Shown: positions 9,811-17,997, counted from the stretch's first letter. The stretch: 32,904 bases of DNA from an uncultured Bacteroides sp. (GCA_958477465.1 CAUEFX010000049.1:1-32904); one strand, 5' to 3'. Program-made: numbers and translations. Notes: generated by a model not told the origin, from the letters alone.

Positions 9811-12672
9811 TTATAAAGTGAGTGATAATTCCAGCCCAAAGAAAAATCGGTTATTCAATTGAATATATGAACCCGGATTACGTTTGGATTCTCTGCGCGG
9901 ATAACTTCTGAACATATTGTTGGCAAAGAAAGAAACACGTAGCATATTGCTAATTTCTTTAGTTACATTCAAGTTAAAACAAAAATAAGGACTGTATGAT
10001 TCTTTTATAGCATTATTATGACTTACATTATTCAACATATATCCATATCCTGCATCCTTTACTTGCTGGGTAGTGGTATATTTCCCCTTGGGAAACATAT
10101 TTACAGACGCATCTTCCAATGCTAAATAGCCCACAGGTATAGAATCGTTTCCAAATGTATTCCAATTAGACTGCTGCCAAATAGCTTGTGCTGTCATCGT
10201 AACAACAAAACCGATACGCGGGATATTGTGAGTGGCACGTAAAGTCGTTACAAATTGTTGTTTGTAACTTGCATTGCCTTCTTGAGAATAAATGGCCACC
10301 GGTTTACGGGCTGAAGCAGCATCTTCGCTATTGTCATAGAAGCTATAACCCTGACGCCAACTCTTAGTACGCATCCATGAGCCATTTATTTGGAAGGCCG
10401 TACGGATAGCATCAATACGTCCGATATTCAAATCAAATTCTAAACCTTTAGTTTCTATATTTAAATTATTAGTTGGTTTTGCATAAGTAGACAATACCGG
10501 TAGGCTACTACTAAGCTCTATCCCGTTTTCTGTGCGCTGGTATTCATTGTAGATAAATGTATTGAAGGTGTTGAAGGTTTGGCTCATTACATAACCATCC
10601 TTCAGACGCTCCTTATAAGCTATTACATTCAGATTGGTTTTACCCACTCGTAAATTAAAACCGACTTCTGCTTTATGATTTTGGGCAATCTTCAAATCTG
10701 AGTTATCTACTTGCCGAACTTCTGTGGTAGTCATAAACAAGCGCTGGCTTTCCGGAATATTTTCATTGGTAAGCTCATTTATATTGATATATTCAAAATA
10801 TGCATTTTCTGGATATAAATAGAGAAGAGAAGGCATCTTTGCAGCAATACCGTAACCTCCCTGAAGACTTAATAGATTCGGAATCAAATCAATGGATGCA
10901 TTTACACGTGGCGAGAAAATGCCTCCTACTACTGAGGTATGATCATAACGCACACCAGCCTGAATGTTCAAATCATGCGTACCGCTTATGGACCATTTGA
11001 AATTATCTTCCACATATGCACCAAATTGGTTAATGAAAGGAATATCCTTATAGTTACGTGGACGGAAAGATGAATTATGACCGTATTGACTACGATAAGG
11101 AGGAGTACTTGGGTCATAAGTTTTTCCTTTACCAACGTTACCGTCACTCCGGAAATCCGCACCAATCAAGATGCGGTTGTTTACATGACCGCTCGCCTTG
11201 AATAGAGAACTCGTCACTTTAGCAAACAAATTAACTTCACGACTATCGATCTCATAGTGTCCCAAATAGCTGCTTGGTAGATAAACAGCATAATGATTTA
11301 TGTCTTCCGGTCCAAAATTAGTAATTTGATTACCATTGGCATCATAGATATGCTGACCTGCAAAGTTACTAAGTACCGCACCGTTTGTAGTGGTCATGGA
11401 ATAAGGAGATGTAGCAGAACTGTATACGGTTTCATAATAACTGTCTTTATCCATATACGTACCTGACAATACATAGCGTAGTGTTTTTAACCAGCCCTTA
11501 TTTATATTCCATGTACCATTGGTATTCAAAGTAAAACCTATATCGCGGCCTTCCGAAGCTGTTTTAGTTTGTTCATCATCAGGATTACGTTCACGTTGAT
11601 CCTTACCATAAATAAAATCAAAGCTGGAATTGGTACGTAACTTATTATTAAAGAAAGTATTTGAATAGAGCAACTTTGTTGTGGCACGCTGATAGTGCTG
11701 GTAACTGGATATTGGATTATTCGTATTATAAGCATAATCTGCACTTACATTTAAAGCGCCTTTCTTTTTTCCAAGTTCAAAACCGGTTCCCATAGACACC
11801 TGATAGATATTGGGATTGGCTTTTGCTTTGACACGTAGCGGCTCACGACCAGCTTTTGTATTAATAATTACTGCTCCTGAGGTCAGATCACCATATTCAA
11901 CAGAAGGGATACCACGAACGATTTGTATAGACTCTATATTTTCAGTAGAAATACTACGAACATCGGTTCCACCAGCCGGCGAGGCACCTCCGGCCAATGA
12001 AGCGGGTGTTTCCGTACCACTTAATACCGTAGGGCTCATCGCAGATAGATTAGCATTATTTGAGATGGGGGCACCATCACGAATTATTGCGGTGCCCATA
12101 GCATTCATCGGAGCTTCCGGACCACTGGAACTGGAAACTTGACGGATGTTAATCTGTTGTGCCGAACTCATATCTTGATTCTGTGAAATTCCACCTGGCA
12201 TCAATGACATTACATCATATAAACTGGTCGCTTGCATATGGTCCATAGCAGAGCGGGAAATGTGAGAAGATGTGGATTTGCCTGAACGGCTGTTGGTTGC
12301 AGTTACTGTAACTTCTTTCAACTTAAAATCCTCATTCCTCATTGTAAAATTAAGAACCAAATCCTTATTTACATTTATTAAGGTGTCAATGGAGACTTTG
12401 CCCAAATATTGAATTTGCATACGAATTTTACCAGTAGGTACGTTTTCCAGTATGTATCTACCATTTTCATCAGAGGTTGTCCCTAGTGCAATTTCAGGAA
12501 TAGACACAGCTGCAAATTCTAAAGGCAAACGCTTGTTGTTGTGGTCGTACTCATAAACAGTGCCTGTAAGTTTTACTTTGTAATTGTTTTGCGATTTGAT
12601 AGGGAGGGCAATTCCTATGCAAATAAGTATAAACAAGTATATAATATTACACCCCAAAATACCTTTTTTCAT
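9811..12672 (-). CDS. TonB-dependent receptor with CarboxypepD_reg-like N-terminal domain
   Basis: 953 aa from the ATG at 12672 (MKKGILGCNIIYLFILICIG). The frame stays open to 12795, but the consensus promoter at 12699-12731 lies inside that extension, so the shorter start is right. Residues ~30-115 form a carboxypeptidase-regulatory-like domain (LTGTVYE ... TSDENGRYILENVPTGKIRM). The plug follows at ~125-290 (LYDVMSLMPGGIS, IESIQIVRGIPSVEYGDLTSGAVIINTKAG). The rest is a 22-strand-type barrel ending in FFFGLELSLTL. It lacks the SusC-specific DEVVVVGYG motif, so it is more like receptors for metals, peptides or cofactors than glycan SusC proteins. It is the first gene of the peptidase operon and probably imports what the surface proteins bind or what the peptidases release. 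Confidence 0.88.
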   Translation of the reverse strand: MKKGILGCNIIYLFILICIGIALPIKSQNNYKVKLTGTVYEYDHNNKRLPLEFAAVSIPEIALGTTSDENGRYILENVPTGKIRMQIQYLGKVSIDTLINVNKDLVLNFTMRNEDFKLKEVTVTATNSRSGKSTSSHISRSAMDHMQATSLYDVMSLMPGGISQNQDMSSAQQINIRQVSSSSGPEAPMNAMGTAIIRDGAPISNNANLSAMSPTVLSGTETPASLAGGASPAGGTDVRSISTENIESIQIVRGIPSVEYGDLTSGAVIINTKAGREPLRVKAKANPNIYQVSMGTGFELGKKKGALNVSADYAYNTNNPISSYQHYQRATTKLLYSNTFFNNKLRTNSSFDFIYGKDQRERNPDDEQTKTASEGRDIGFTLNTNGTWNINKGWLKTLRYVLSGTYMDKDSYYETVYSSATSPYSMTTTNGAVLSNFAGQHIYDANGNQITNFGPEDINHYAVYLPSSYLGHYEIDSREVNLFAKVTSSLFKASGHVNNRILIGADFRSDGNVGKGKTYDPSTPPYRSQYGHNSSFRPRNYKDIPFINQFGAYVEDNFKWSISGTHDLNIQAGVRYDHTSVVGGIFSPRVNASIDLIPNLLSLQGGYGIAAKMPSLLYLYPENAYFEYININELTNENIPESQRLFMTTTEVRQVDNSDLKIAQNHKAEVGFNLRVGKTNLNVIAYKERLKDGYVMSQTFNTFNTFIYNEYQRTENGIELSSSLPVLSTYAKPTNNLNIETKGLEFDLNIGRIDAIRTAFQINGSWMRTKSWRQGYSFYDNSEDAASARKPVAIYSQEGNASYKQQFVTTLRATHNIPRIGFVVTMTAQAIWQQSNWNTFGNDSIPVGYLALEDASVNMFPKGKYTTTQQVKDAGYGYMLNNVSHNNAIKESYSPYFCFNLNVTKEISNMLRVSFFANNMFRSYPRRESKRNPGSYIQLNNRFFFGLELSLTL

Positions 12673-12698
12673 AAGTAACATCATATTTATTAATAATG

Positions 12699-12731
12699 CA
12701 AAATTATATGTAAATTTTAAATTAAAACAAA
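12699..12731 (-). promoter_or_regulatory. Bacteroides-type promoter of the TonB/peptidase operon
   Basis: On the minus strand TTTG (12731-12728) is followed after 21 bp by TAATTTTG (12706-12699). This matches the Bacteroides sigma-ABfr consensus (TTTG at -33, TAnnTTTG at -7). The -7 box is identical to that of the B12 operon promoter at 31244. Transcription would start near 12692, giving a leader of about 20 nt to the ATG at 12672. Confidence 0.65.
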
Positions 12732-12801
12732 CCATTGTGTGTAACAAAACTAAAATTATTAAAAATACATGTTGTTTTTGTTGGTGCCGTTGCATAATCT
12801 C

Positions 12802-12820
12802 ACAGACCTCAACCGTCTGT
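12802..12820. promoter_or_regulatory. Short inverted repeat upstream of the TonB operon promoter
   Basis: ACAGAC (12802-12807) and GTCTGT (12815-12820) form a 6-bp inverted repeat with a 7-bp centre, about 70 bp upstream of the -33 box. The position suits an activator or repressor site. The match is short and could be chance. Confidence 0.25.
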
Positions 12821-12831
12821 TGTCTAACAAT

Positions 12832-13404
12832 ATAGCAACTGCATTATATTTAGGAAAATCCAATATATATTAGTACTTTATTTAAGTTCCATACATAGTA
12901 ATACGGATCTTGAGTGATTAAAAGCAAACTGCAAATCTAAATAAAAAACGGGATGGTTGTAGTTCTGATATGCTATATCTTAATACAACGCAGATAAATA
13001 CTTATATTTTCATTGATAGATCTAACTAAGTTAAAAAACGGATTTTCTCCAAAATTCTTCTGATAGCTCCGTTCCAGCCTCATATTTATCGCACTTTACA
13101 GAAGCCCCAGTTCAAATATAAGGAAACTGTATCTCTCTTCGATAAAAGATCTATTTTAGGACGCAAAATTAGATATTACAAAAGATTATAAAAATACCAT
13201 TTTTTGGGTATAAAAACGCATCTAATACCTATATATAGGTATTAAATATCATTGGCAATGTATGTTCCATTTCATTAAGCAAACAATTTTTTGTATAAAA
13301 TACAAATAGTACTTTTTTACCCACTTAAAAAGTGCAAGAATGTATAAAAGTCCATGTGTCAGCTATAATAGGGGCATGAATAGGCATCCGTTCCATACCT
13401 GTCC
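12832..13404. other. Gene-free AT-rich stretch with several palindromes
   Basis: No credible coding frame is visible on either strand. Between ~13190 and 13345 dyad symmetries cluster: ATACC/GGTAT around a T-run at ~13196-13212, the long palindrome at 13223-13244, TTGTAT/ATACAA near 13292-13306 and CACTT/AAGTG near 13322-13334. The block separates the TonB/peptidase operon from the mobile-element debris and may hold terminators or a recombination junction. Confidence 0.5.
13223..13244. repeat. 22-bp perfect palindrome
   Basis: The half-site TAATACCTATA (13223-13233) is followed directly by its exact reverse complement (to 13244), with no loop. A loop-free palindrome of this length suits binding of a symmetric protein dimer better than a terminator. 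No gene starts beside it: the nearest are the 65-aa ORF end at 13405 and the TonB promoter 490 bp away. Confidence 0.6.
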
Positions 13405-13602
13405 CTATTTGAATCGGTCACCCCACAGTGACCGGACATTACTCACCCAATTCGGATTCTCATTACAGTAGGCAACGAAAATCTGTATCAAGTTCCAAAG
13501 CCCGAGAATCATTCCATTAAACCTGGCAGGAATTGTGACAACATGTCTGCTTGAAACAGCTACTATTATGGTATCATGCTGTATTGTTATGCTATATACC
13601 AT
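13405..13602 (-). CDS. Small hypothetical ORF overlapping the Toprim chimera
   Basis: 65 aa (MVYSITIQHDTIIVAVSSRH...). The ATG overlaps the last codons of the chimeric Toprim gene by 11 bp, which suggests a coupled second gene of the mobile element. No family is recognised. A 7-bp-stem hairpin (CGGTCAC/GTGACCG, 13415-13434) lies inside its last codons. It could equally be an accidental open frame. Confidence 0.3.
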   Translation of the reverse strand: MVYSITIQHDTIIVAVSSRHVVTIPARFNGMILGLWNLIQIFVAYCNENPNWVSNVRSLWGDRFK

Positions 13603-15472
13603 GTTCTAAGTCAAAACTCTTTTTTTTTAGAATTGAAGGTTTAAGGCTCCATCCGAAAGTCAATATCACTTTCTCAAAATTCTTTTCTACAGCACCCTTT
13701 GTATAAGTTAGGATGTCTTTCTCTAGAAAATTTTTGAAATCAGATGAACTCATGTCTCTAAAAATGTTTATATATTCTTTTTTAAGAAATTCATTTATGG
13801 CATGTGCCGATATCTTTTTTTGCGTGCACTTTTCTATAACATATAAGTTGCTTGGTACCGGTACCATCGTGTCCAGCCCCATGAAGATATTACAGTCTAC
13901 CATAAGAGTATAAGCGCCGCTCTCGGCAAGAGGTGCGGAAATGCAGTAATTGGCTTGCTCAAGCAGAGAATCCACCAGTTCTTTTGTGGAAGAACTGATA
14001 CTATTGGCCAATTGTTCATATCCTCTTAGATTCAGTTGGGATATGGTCTTTTCGATAGCCGGGATGAATTTCATTCCTGGACCCAGGTTCAAATCAAATC
14101 TTTTGTAATAGACAAGAAGCTCATTCCAATCTTTGTACCGTGAAGGTTTGATGATATTTACATTGTCTATACCATGTTGTTTAAGATACTCGCCGGAGGA
14201 AAATGCATCTTCTTTGAAGGTCTGTGTGTTTCCATCCGGGAAACTTAAATAGATGGTCTTATATGTGTCTCCAGTGTTGGTCCTTGCAAAAGCTTTACAT
14301 TCCTCACCTTTGAGATAATATGCTGTGGTGATGTCAAAACCATTACCGCTGGCATCATTGTCATAGCAACAATTCCACTTTACCTTATCAGATGGGAATA
14401 TACGGCTTATATTCTCTATTTGGGATTTGGTGACATATCCCCCCGTGCTTATGAATGCGCATGTGGTTTCTTTAGTATAATGGTTTATTTCGTAGAAACT
14501 CATTGCGTCAATAGCGGATTCAAAGAGATATATGTCTGTAACCTTGTCAAAAGGAACAAAATTGGCCATCCAACAGCTTTGTGCCTTGTCACCACCCGTG
14601 GCAAAGGCTTTATAATTGGTATTGGTCTCTGCAAAATAGTTCCTCATTTCAAAGTTAAGGATTTCCATCTGGGAGGGTTTGCGGAATGGAAAGCCGATAT
14701 GATTGTTTTTTCCTACCTGGTAGATGAACAGTCTATTGGCGAAATCCTCCACAGTCTGTGGAGAGAGCTTCCTTTGGACGGTCAAATATGGATTATCCTT
14801 TTTGATAGGACGAGGATTCCAATAATTCAAATTGGATTCAATATCATTTGGATTCAGTCCCAGCAGAGGATTGTTTACCGTTTCGGTATCTTCATTGGTG
14901 ATCTGTTGAGTAGGCATTGGTACACCATCAATGACGAAGAGAGGCTGGGTTCCTCCTGTGACGGAGTTGACACCTCTGATTCTGAAAGTCATTCCGCTTG
15001 ACAATGAACCGTCTGTGGGGATAATCTGTACTCCGCTGATTTTGCCTTGTAGTGCTTGCAACGTCTGCGTAGAACTACTGTTTACAATATCTTTTATATT
15101 CACAGAAGCAACGGCGGTTGCAATATCACTTTTTCGCTGGCTACCATAGCCTACAACAACCACCTCATCCATCTCTGTGACTGAAGGGTCTAGAATGATA
15201 TCAAATCTTCGGTTCTTTCCGATAGTGATAGTTTTGGGCTTATATCCCAGATAACTGATGACCAGTTTTTCAGAAGGAAGTACTTTTATCGTGAACTTTC
15301 CTTCTAAATCGGTGATTACTGCATTGGTGGTACCTTCGATATTTATCGTGGCACCGATAAGAGGTTCACTCTTCTCATCCAACACTTGCCCTGAAATAGT
15401 TACTTGCTGTGCTAATGCTACAGTGAAATGTAGTATTAGAAACAATGTGCTTAATAGTACTTTTCTCTTCAT
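13592..15472 (-). CDS. In-frame chimera: SusC N-terminus fused to Toprim (DUF3991-like) C-terminal part
   Basis: 626 aa from MKRKVLLSTLFLILHFTVALA (signal peptide). Residues 22-100 are a CarboxypepD_reg-like domain (VTISGQVLDEKSEPLIGATI) and 101-213 the SusC plug (MDEVVVVGYGSQRKSDIATA, LFVIDGVPMP, LNPNDIES). In SusC proteins this is followed by IEVLKDA and a barrel. Here, from residue 214 (junction near 14833), it becomes a Toprim protein of conjugative elements: NYWNPRP, then VTDIYLFESAIDAMSFYE with E318 and CCYDNDASGNGFD with D371/D373, the E...DxD metal site. The Toprim N-terminus and the SusC barrel are both missing. The frame is intact across the joint, so a secreted Toprim fragment would be made if the susC promoter still works. 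It is most likely a recombination scar without function, though the perfect frame is notable. Confidence 0.8.
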   Translation of the reverse strand: MKRKVLLSTLFLILHFTVALAQQVTISGQVLDEKSEPLIGATINIEGTTNAVITDLEGKFTIKVLPSEKLVISYLGYKPKTITIGKNRRFDIILDPSVTEMDEVVVVGYGSQRKSDIATAVASVNIKDIVNSSSTQTLQALQGKISGVQIIPTDGSLSSGMTFRIRGVNSVTGGTQPLFVIDGVPMPTQQITNEDTETVNNPLLGLNPNDIESNLNYWNPRPIKKDNPYLTVQRKLSPQTVEDFANRLFIYQVGKNNHIGFPFRKPSQMEILNFEMRNYFAETNTNYKAFATGGDKAQSCWMANFVPFDKVTDIYLFESAIDAMSFYEINHYTKETTCAFISTGGYVTKSQIENISRIFPSDKVKWNCCYDNDASGNGFDITTAYYLKGEECKAFARTNTGDTYKTIYLSFPDGNTQTFKEDAFSSGEYLKQHGIDNVNIIKPSRYKDWNELLVYYKRFDLNLGPGMKFIPAIEKTISQLNLRGYEQLANSISSSTKELVDSLLEQANYCISAPLAESGAYTLMVDCNIFMGLDTMVPVPSNLYVIEKCTQKKISAHAINEFLKKEYINIFRDMSSSDFKNFLEKDILTYTKGAVEKNFEKVILTFGWSLKPSILKKKSFDLEHGI

Positions 15473-15944
15473 AGTGCAGATATTAAAGTTTATAATAAGG
15501 ATTAATACAATTAGATTTAAAATGGTAGTGCAAATAAAGCGAATTATAATATCCATGTTTTGACCTATTGTACTTTTCTCTTGACCAAATTACAGACTTT
15601 TTCTTCAAAGGTAATCGCTTTCTATTAATTTCATTTATCACCGCGTAAAATTATTCGATTGGACTTTTTATAGTGAGTATTATCATGGGGAGTATTAAAA
15701 AAGATTGGATATGAAAAATAGTATGTTAAATCATTCTGTTTTCTCAAATATGCAGTGGGGTGTGAGCGCAAGGAAAAATATCTGTAGAAATTGATAATAA
15801 TGTATTTTATTCAAACTTTCCATTTATCCAAACTCTATCAGTTATCTGCACTTAAATCAGGCTTTGATATTTCAAGAGTTTGGATAAATGATTAAGGATT
15901 CAGTCTGCATTAATACCGAACATAGCAGTCAGTGAACGATTGAT
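15473..15944. other. Former susC upstream region; no gene
   Basis: AT-rich, with no supported coding frame. It should hold the promoter of the susC fragment. TACCTTTG on the minus strand (15613-15606) resembles a -7 box, but there is no -33 TTTG at the right distance. The 16-bp inverted repeat at 15821-15890 is the only strong structure. It borders the truncated group II intron on its right. Confidence 0.5.
15821..15890. repeat. 16-bp perfect inverted repeat with 38-bp centre
   Basis: CATTTATCCAAACTCT (15821-15836) recurs as its exact reverse complement at 15875-15890, separated by 38 bp. Pairing stops cleanly on both sides. There is no T-run after either arm, so it is not a simple terminator. 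It could be a site for a recombinase, a small invertible spacer, or a structured element at the broken end of the intron. Confidence 0.65.
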
Positions 15945-16603
15945 ACCTTACGTTCGCATCGTGCGAAGTCTATTCCTTTCCACACGGTTTTGCGTCCGGC
16001 TGAAGATGCACACTCGGCTTGCGCCTTGTTCCTTTGCTGTTTCTTTATACTTGAAGTTCTACAATTCGTTTCACAAAGAATTACCCTGTGGAAGTCTGCC
16101 CGCTTTCGCGTAGGGTGACGTTGAAACCTTTATCCAGGGCATTACACCATGGCATTCGCTTTCTCCACAATCCTTTACCCGCACCTCATTCGGCCGCTCT
16201 TACAATTGGCCACCCATCGGTTATTGGCTGACGGGAGAGATACGGGCTTACCAAGTTTCGCACAAATAACTGACGACCGACTTAGACTCCGCCTATCCAC
16301 CAGCAGTGCGACATCCGTGTAGCACGATGTAACAGCGTACTATCCTGACTGCTTGCCTTTTGGAATGGCCCATAAATATCCGTGAGCTAATTCATAGTCA
16401 CGATGGTACGGCGATTCACTTAGGTTACTCATATCAGTCAGCTTTGACATTCTTCGCCTATGATGCTTAGGTTGGAACGTCGTTGTCAAGAGGGCTTCGC
16501 ACCCGACCGTTGCCAGTCACGTACGCCTCTTCAGGCTACTATTGATGGAACAATAGGTTCAGACACGATGCTGAACAATTACTTGTGTGACCTCTTGGCG
16601 CAC
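15945..16603 (-). mobile_element. Group II intron, 5' ribozyme part only (truncated)
   Basis: The minus strand starts with GTGCGCC at 16603-16597, matching the GUGYG 5' end of group II introns. It continues with GC-rich, strongly paired RNA-like sequence lacking reading frames. Typical segments include GGTCGGGTGCGAAGCCC, TTGTGCGAAACTTGGTAAGC and GTGGAGAAAGCGAATGCC, as in domains I-III of bacterial introns. About 650 nt are present, the usual length ahead of the intron-encoded reverse transcriptase. No reverse transcriptase and no domain V or VI follow, so the intron cannot splice or move. The left end is approximate; the last clear hairpin is TTCGCA/TGCGAA near 15958-15972. It lies just downstream of the ParA/TraA-like gene. 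Confidence 0.8.
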
Positions 16604-16729
16604 ATTACACTACTAAGGTAATGCTTTTATAGGAGAAGTCACATCTGTAAAAAACTTATTATCATGCAATTATCTTACTTTATCTTAGGCTAAAAGCCCT
16701 TATTCAAGGTGTCTGTATCCTATCATCCG

Positions 16730-17518
16730 CTACCGCTCGGTATCGGATTCCTCCAGACCGATGGCATGGCATATCTCCTCCACCAGTTCAGGAAGGCCGG
16801 AGTCTTTCTCCTGACGGGGATCGGGTGGAAACAGCGTGGAACGAAAGACACCCTTACAGACAGGGTCCGCCTCCTTGTTGTAGCGGAGGGTGTTCGGAAT
16901 GTGTGAGGACAGCAGCCGCAGCCCCATCCTGTGGATGACCCGGTTCCAGGCATCATACAAATTCTTCCGTCCCCTTCTATCCACCATGTTCCAGAACAGC
17001 CGGATTCCTTTCAAGTTGCAGTTCCCCTTGGCGATCAGCTCCTCTTCCAGCACCTTGGTAAACTGCAGGGAACTCTGCATGACGATATTGTCCGCCTTGA
17101 GCGGGACAAAGATATAGTCCATCGCGGCAACGGTATGAACCACCCCCTCGCTGCGGAGCGTTCCGGGAAGGTCGAAGAGCACGATATCGAAAGTCTCCCC
17201 TTTTTCGTCCATATAACGCCGCAGGTCTTCCACCCCCTTTTCCGGGTCGCTTTTGATGACCGGATAGGCAGGCTTACGGATTCTTTCGTACTGCCGGTAC
17301 AGGTTCACCTTCAGGTCGTCATTTTTCATGACATTCTCCATGTCCCTCTCACGCATCAGGGCGATGCTGTGCTGCGGGGAGTCACAGTCCACAACCGCCA
17401 CACGCACGTCTTTGCGGTAATGCAGGACACTGGCCAGCAGTACCGTAAAGACGGATTTTCCCACGCCACCCTTCTGGCTGGCGATGGCAACCAACAACTC
17501 TTTTTCTTTTTTCATCAT
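16730..17518 (-). CDS. ParA-family ATPase (TraA-like protein of Bacteroides conjugative transposons)
   Basis: 262 aa. The deviant Walker A KGGVGKS (16-22) with the signature lysine, AVVDCDSPQ (the A' aspartate) and FDIVLFDLPGT (Walker B) define a ParA/MinD-type ATPase. Size and sequence fit the ParA homolog called TraA in CTnDOT-type elements. The gene is GC-rich, unlike the AT-rich genes on the left. It follows two DUF3408 genes on the same strand, a group typical of these elements. The rest of the transfer apparatus (TraE-TraQ, MobA/B, TraG) is absent. The ATPase itself looks intact. The start could be either of the two consecutive ATGs (17518 or 17515). Confidence 0.85.
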   Translation of the reverse strand: MMKKEKELLVAIASQKGGVGKSVFTVLLASVLHYRKDVRVAVVDCDSPQHSIALMRERDMENVMKNDDLKVNLYRQYERIRKPAYPVIKSDPEKGVEDLRRYMDEKGETFDIVLFDLPGTLRSEGVVHTVAAMDYIFVPLKADNIVMQSSLQFTKVLEEELIAKGNCNLKGIRLFWNMVDRRGRKNLYDAWNRVIHRMGLRLLSSHIPNTLRYNKEADPVCKGVFRSTLFPPDPRQEKDSGLPELVEEICHAIGLEESDTER

Positions 17519-17570
17519 ACTTCTTTTTCATTAAAAGTTAAACACTATTGTTTCAGAAACAAAAATAATG

Positions 17571-17608
17571 CTCCCATCGGGGGAGATCCCCTGTCATGGG
17601 GGACGAGC
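17571..17608 (-). terminator. Stem-loop between the DUF3408 and ParA genes
   Basis: CCCAT (17573-17577) pairs with ATGGG (17596-17600), and a nested GGGG (17579-17582) pairs with CCCC (17588-17591). On the minus strand the hairpin is followed by ATTATTTTTGTTT, a weak terminator tail. It may attenuate ParA expression or stabilise the upstream message; the U-tract is too interrupted for a firm terminator call. Confidence 0.4.
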
Positions 17609-17610
17609 CT

Positions 17611-17997
17611 TTATGACCGGCCGGGCAGGGACTCCTCCAGAATCATGTCCGTCGTTTCCCTGTATTCTTCCAGATGCCGCGAGACAAGGTGGTTGATGAA
17701 CCCCTCCAGAGTGACCTTTCCGTTTCTCGAGGCTCCCGCCAGGATGGACAGTTTCCGGTGCAGGGCGGCGGGAATATGCAGCGACCGACGCTGCACGCCC
17801 GCAATGCCATGCAGGTATTCCTCCCCGTAGACGGACGGTTGCATGGGGCCATTTTTCCTTGCGGGACGTATAATGTCGTTACCGGACGTTCCACGTCTCT
17901 TCCGGGGACAGGCAGGCGCTTCCCCCATGATCTCACGGATGCGGTCCGCGTCCATCCCGCCAAGACCAATCCGGTCTTTTACGTTCTTTCCTGTCAT
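17611..17997 (-). CDS. DUF3408 conjugal transfer protein (TraB/TraC-like)
   Basis: 128 aa, with a basic, proline-rich N-terminal half. The C-terminal DUF3408-like domain, with a ribbon-helix-helix appearance, is at ~65-125: RRSLHIPAALHRKLSILAGA, then VTLEGFINHLVSRHLEEYR. Proteins of this type lie next to the ParA homolog in Bacteroides conjugative transposons and are named TraB or TraC there; their biochemical role is not established. 29 bp separate it from the upstream DUF3408 gene and 92 bp, with a hairpin, from the ParA gene. It is complete. Confidence 0.8.
   Translation of the reverse strand: MTGKNVKDRIGLGGMDADRIREIMGEAPACPRKRRGTSGNDIIRPARKNGPMQPSVYGEEYLHGIAGVQRRSLHIPAALHRKLSILAGASRNGKVTLEGFINHLVSRHLEEYRETTDMILEESLPGRS

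Noticed and set aside
11810..12142. 110-codon plus-strand frame opposite the receptor plug
   Set aside because: Shadow of the TonB receptor gene.
14420..15001. 193-codon plus-strand open frame opposite the chimera
   Set aside because: It is antisense to a well-supported coding sequence, has no signal or domain and is best explained as a shadow frame.
15606..15613. Promoter of the susC fragment (TACCTTTG)
   Set aside because: The -7 box matches, but no TTTG lies 19-21 bp upstream, so I did not list it as a promoter.
15945..16603. Ribosomal RNA fragment
   Set aside because: Structured and GC-rich, but without known 16S/23S signature sequences; the GUGYG start and domain-like segments fit a group II intron better.
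16931..17830. 299-codon plus-strand open frame across the ParA and DUF3408 genes
   Set aside because: It runs across two real genes and their hairpin gap on the opposite strand; long shadow frames are expected in GC-rich DNA.
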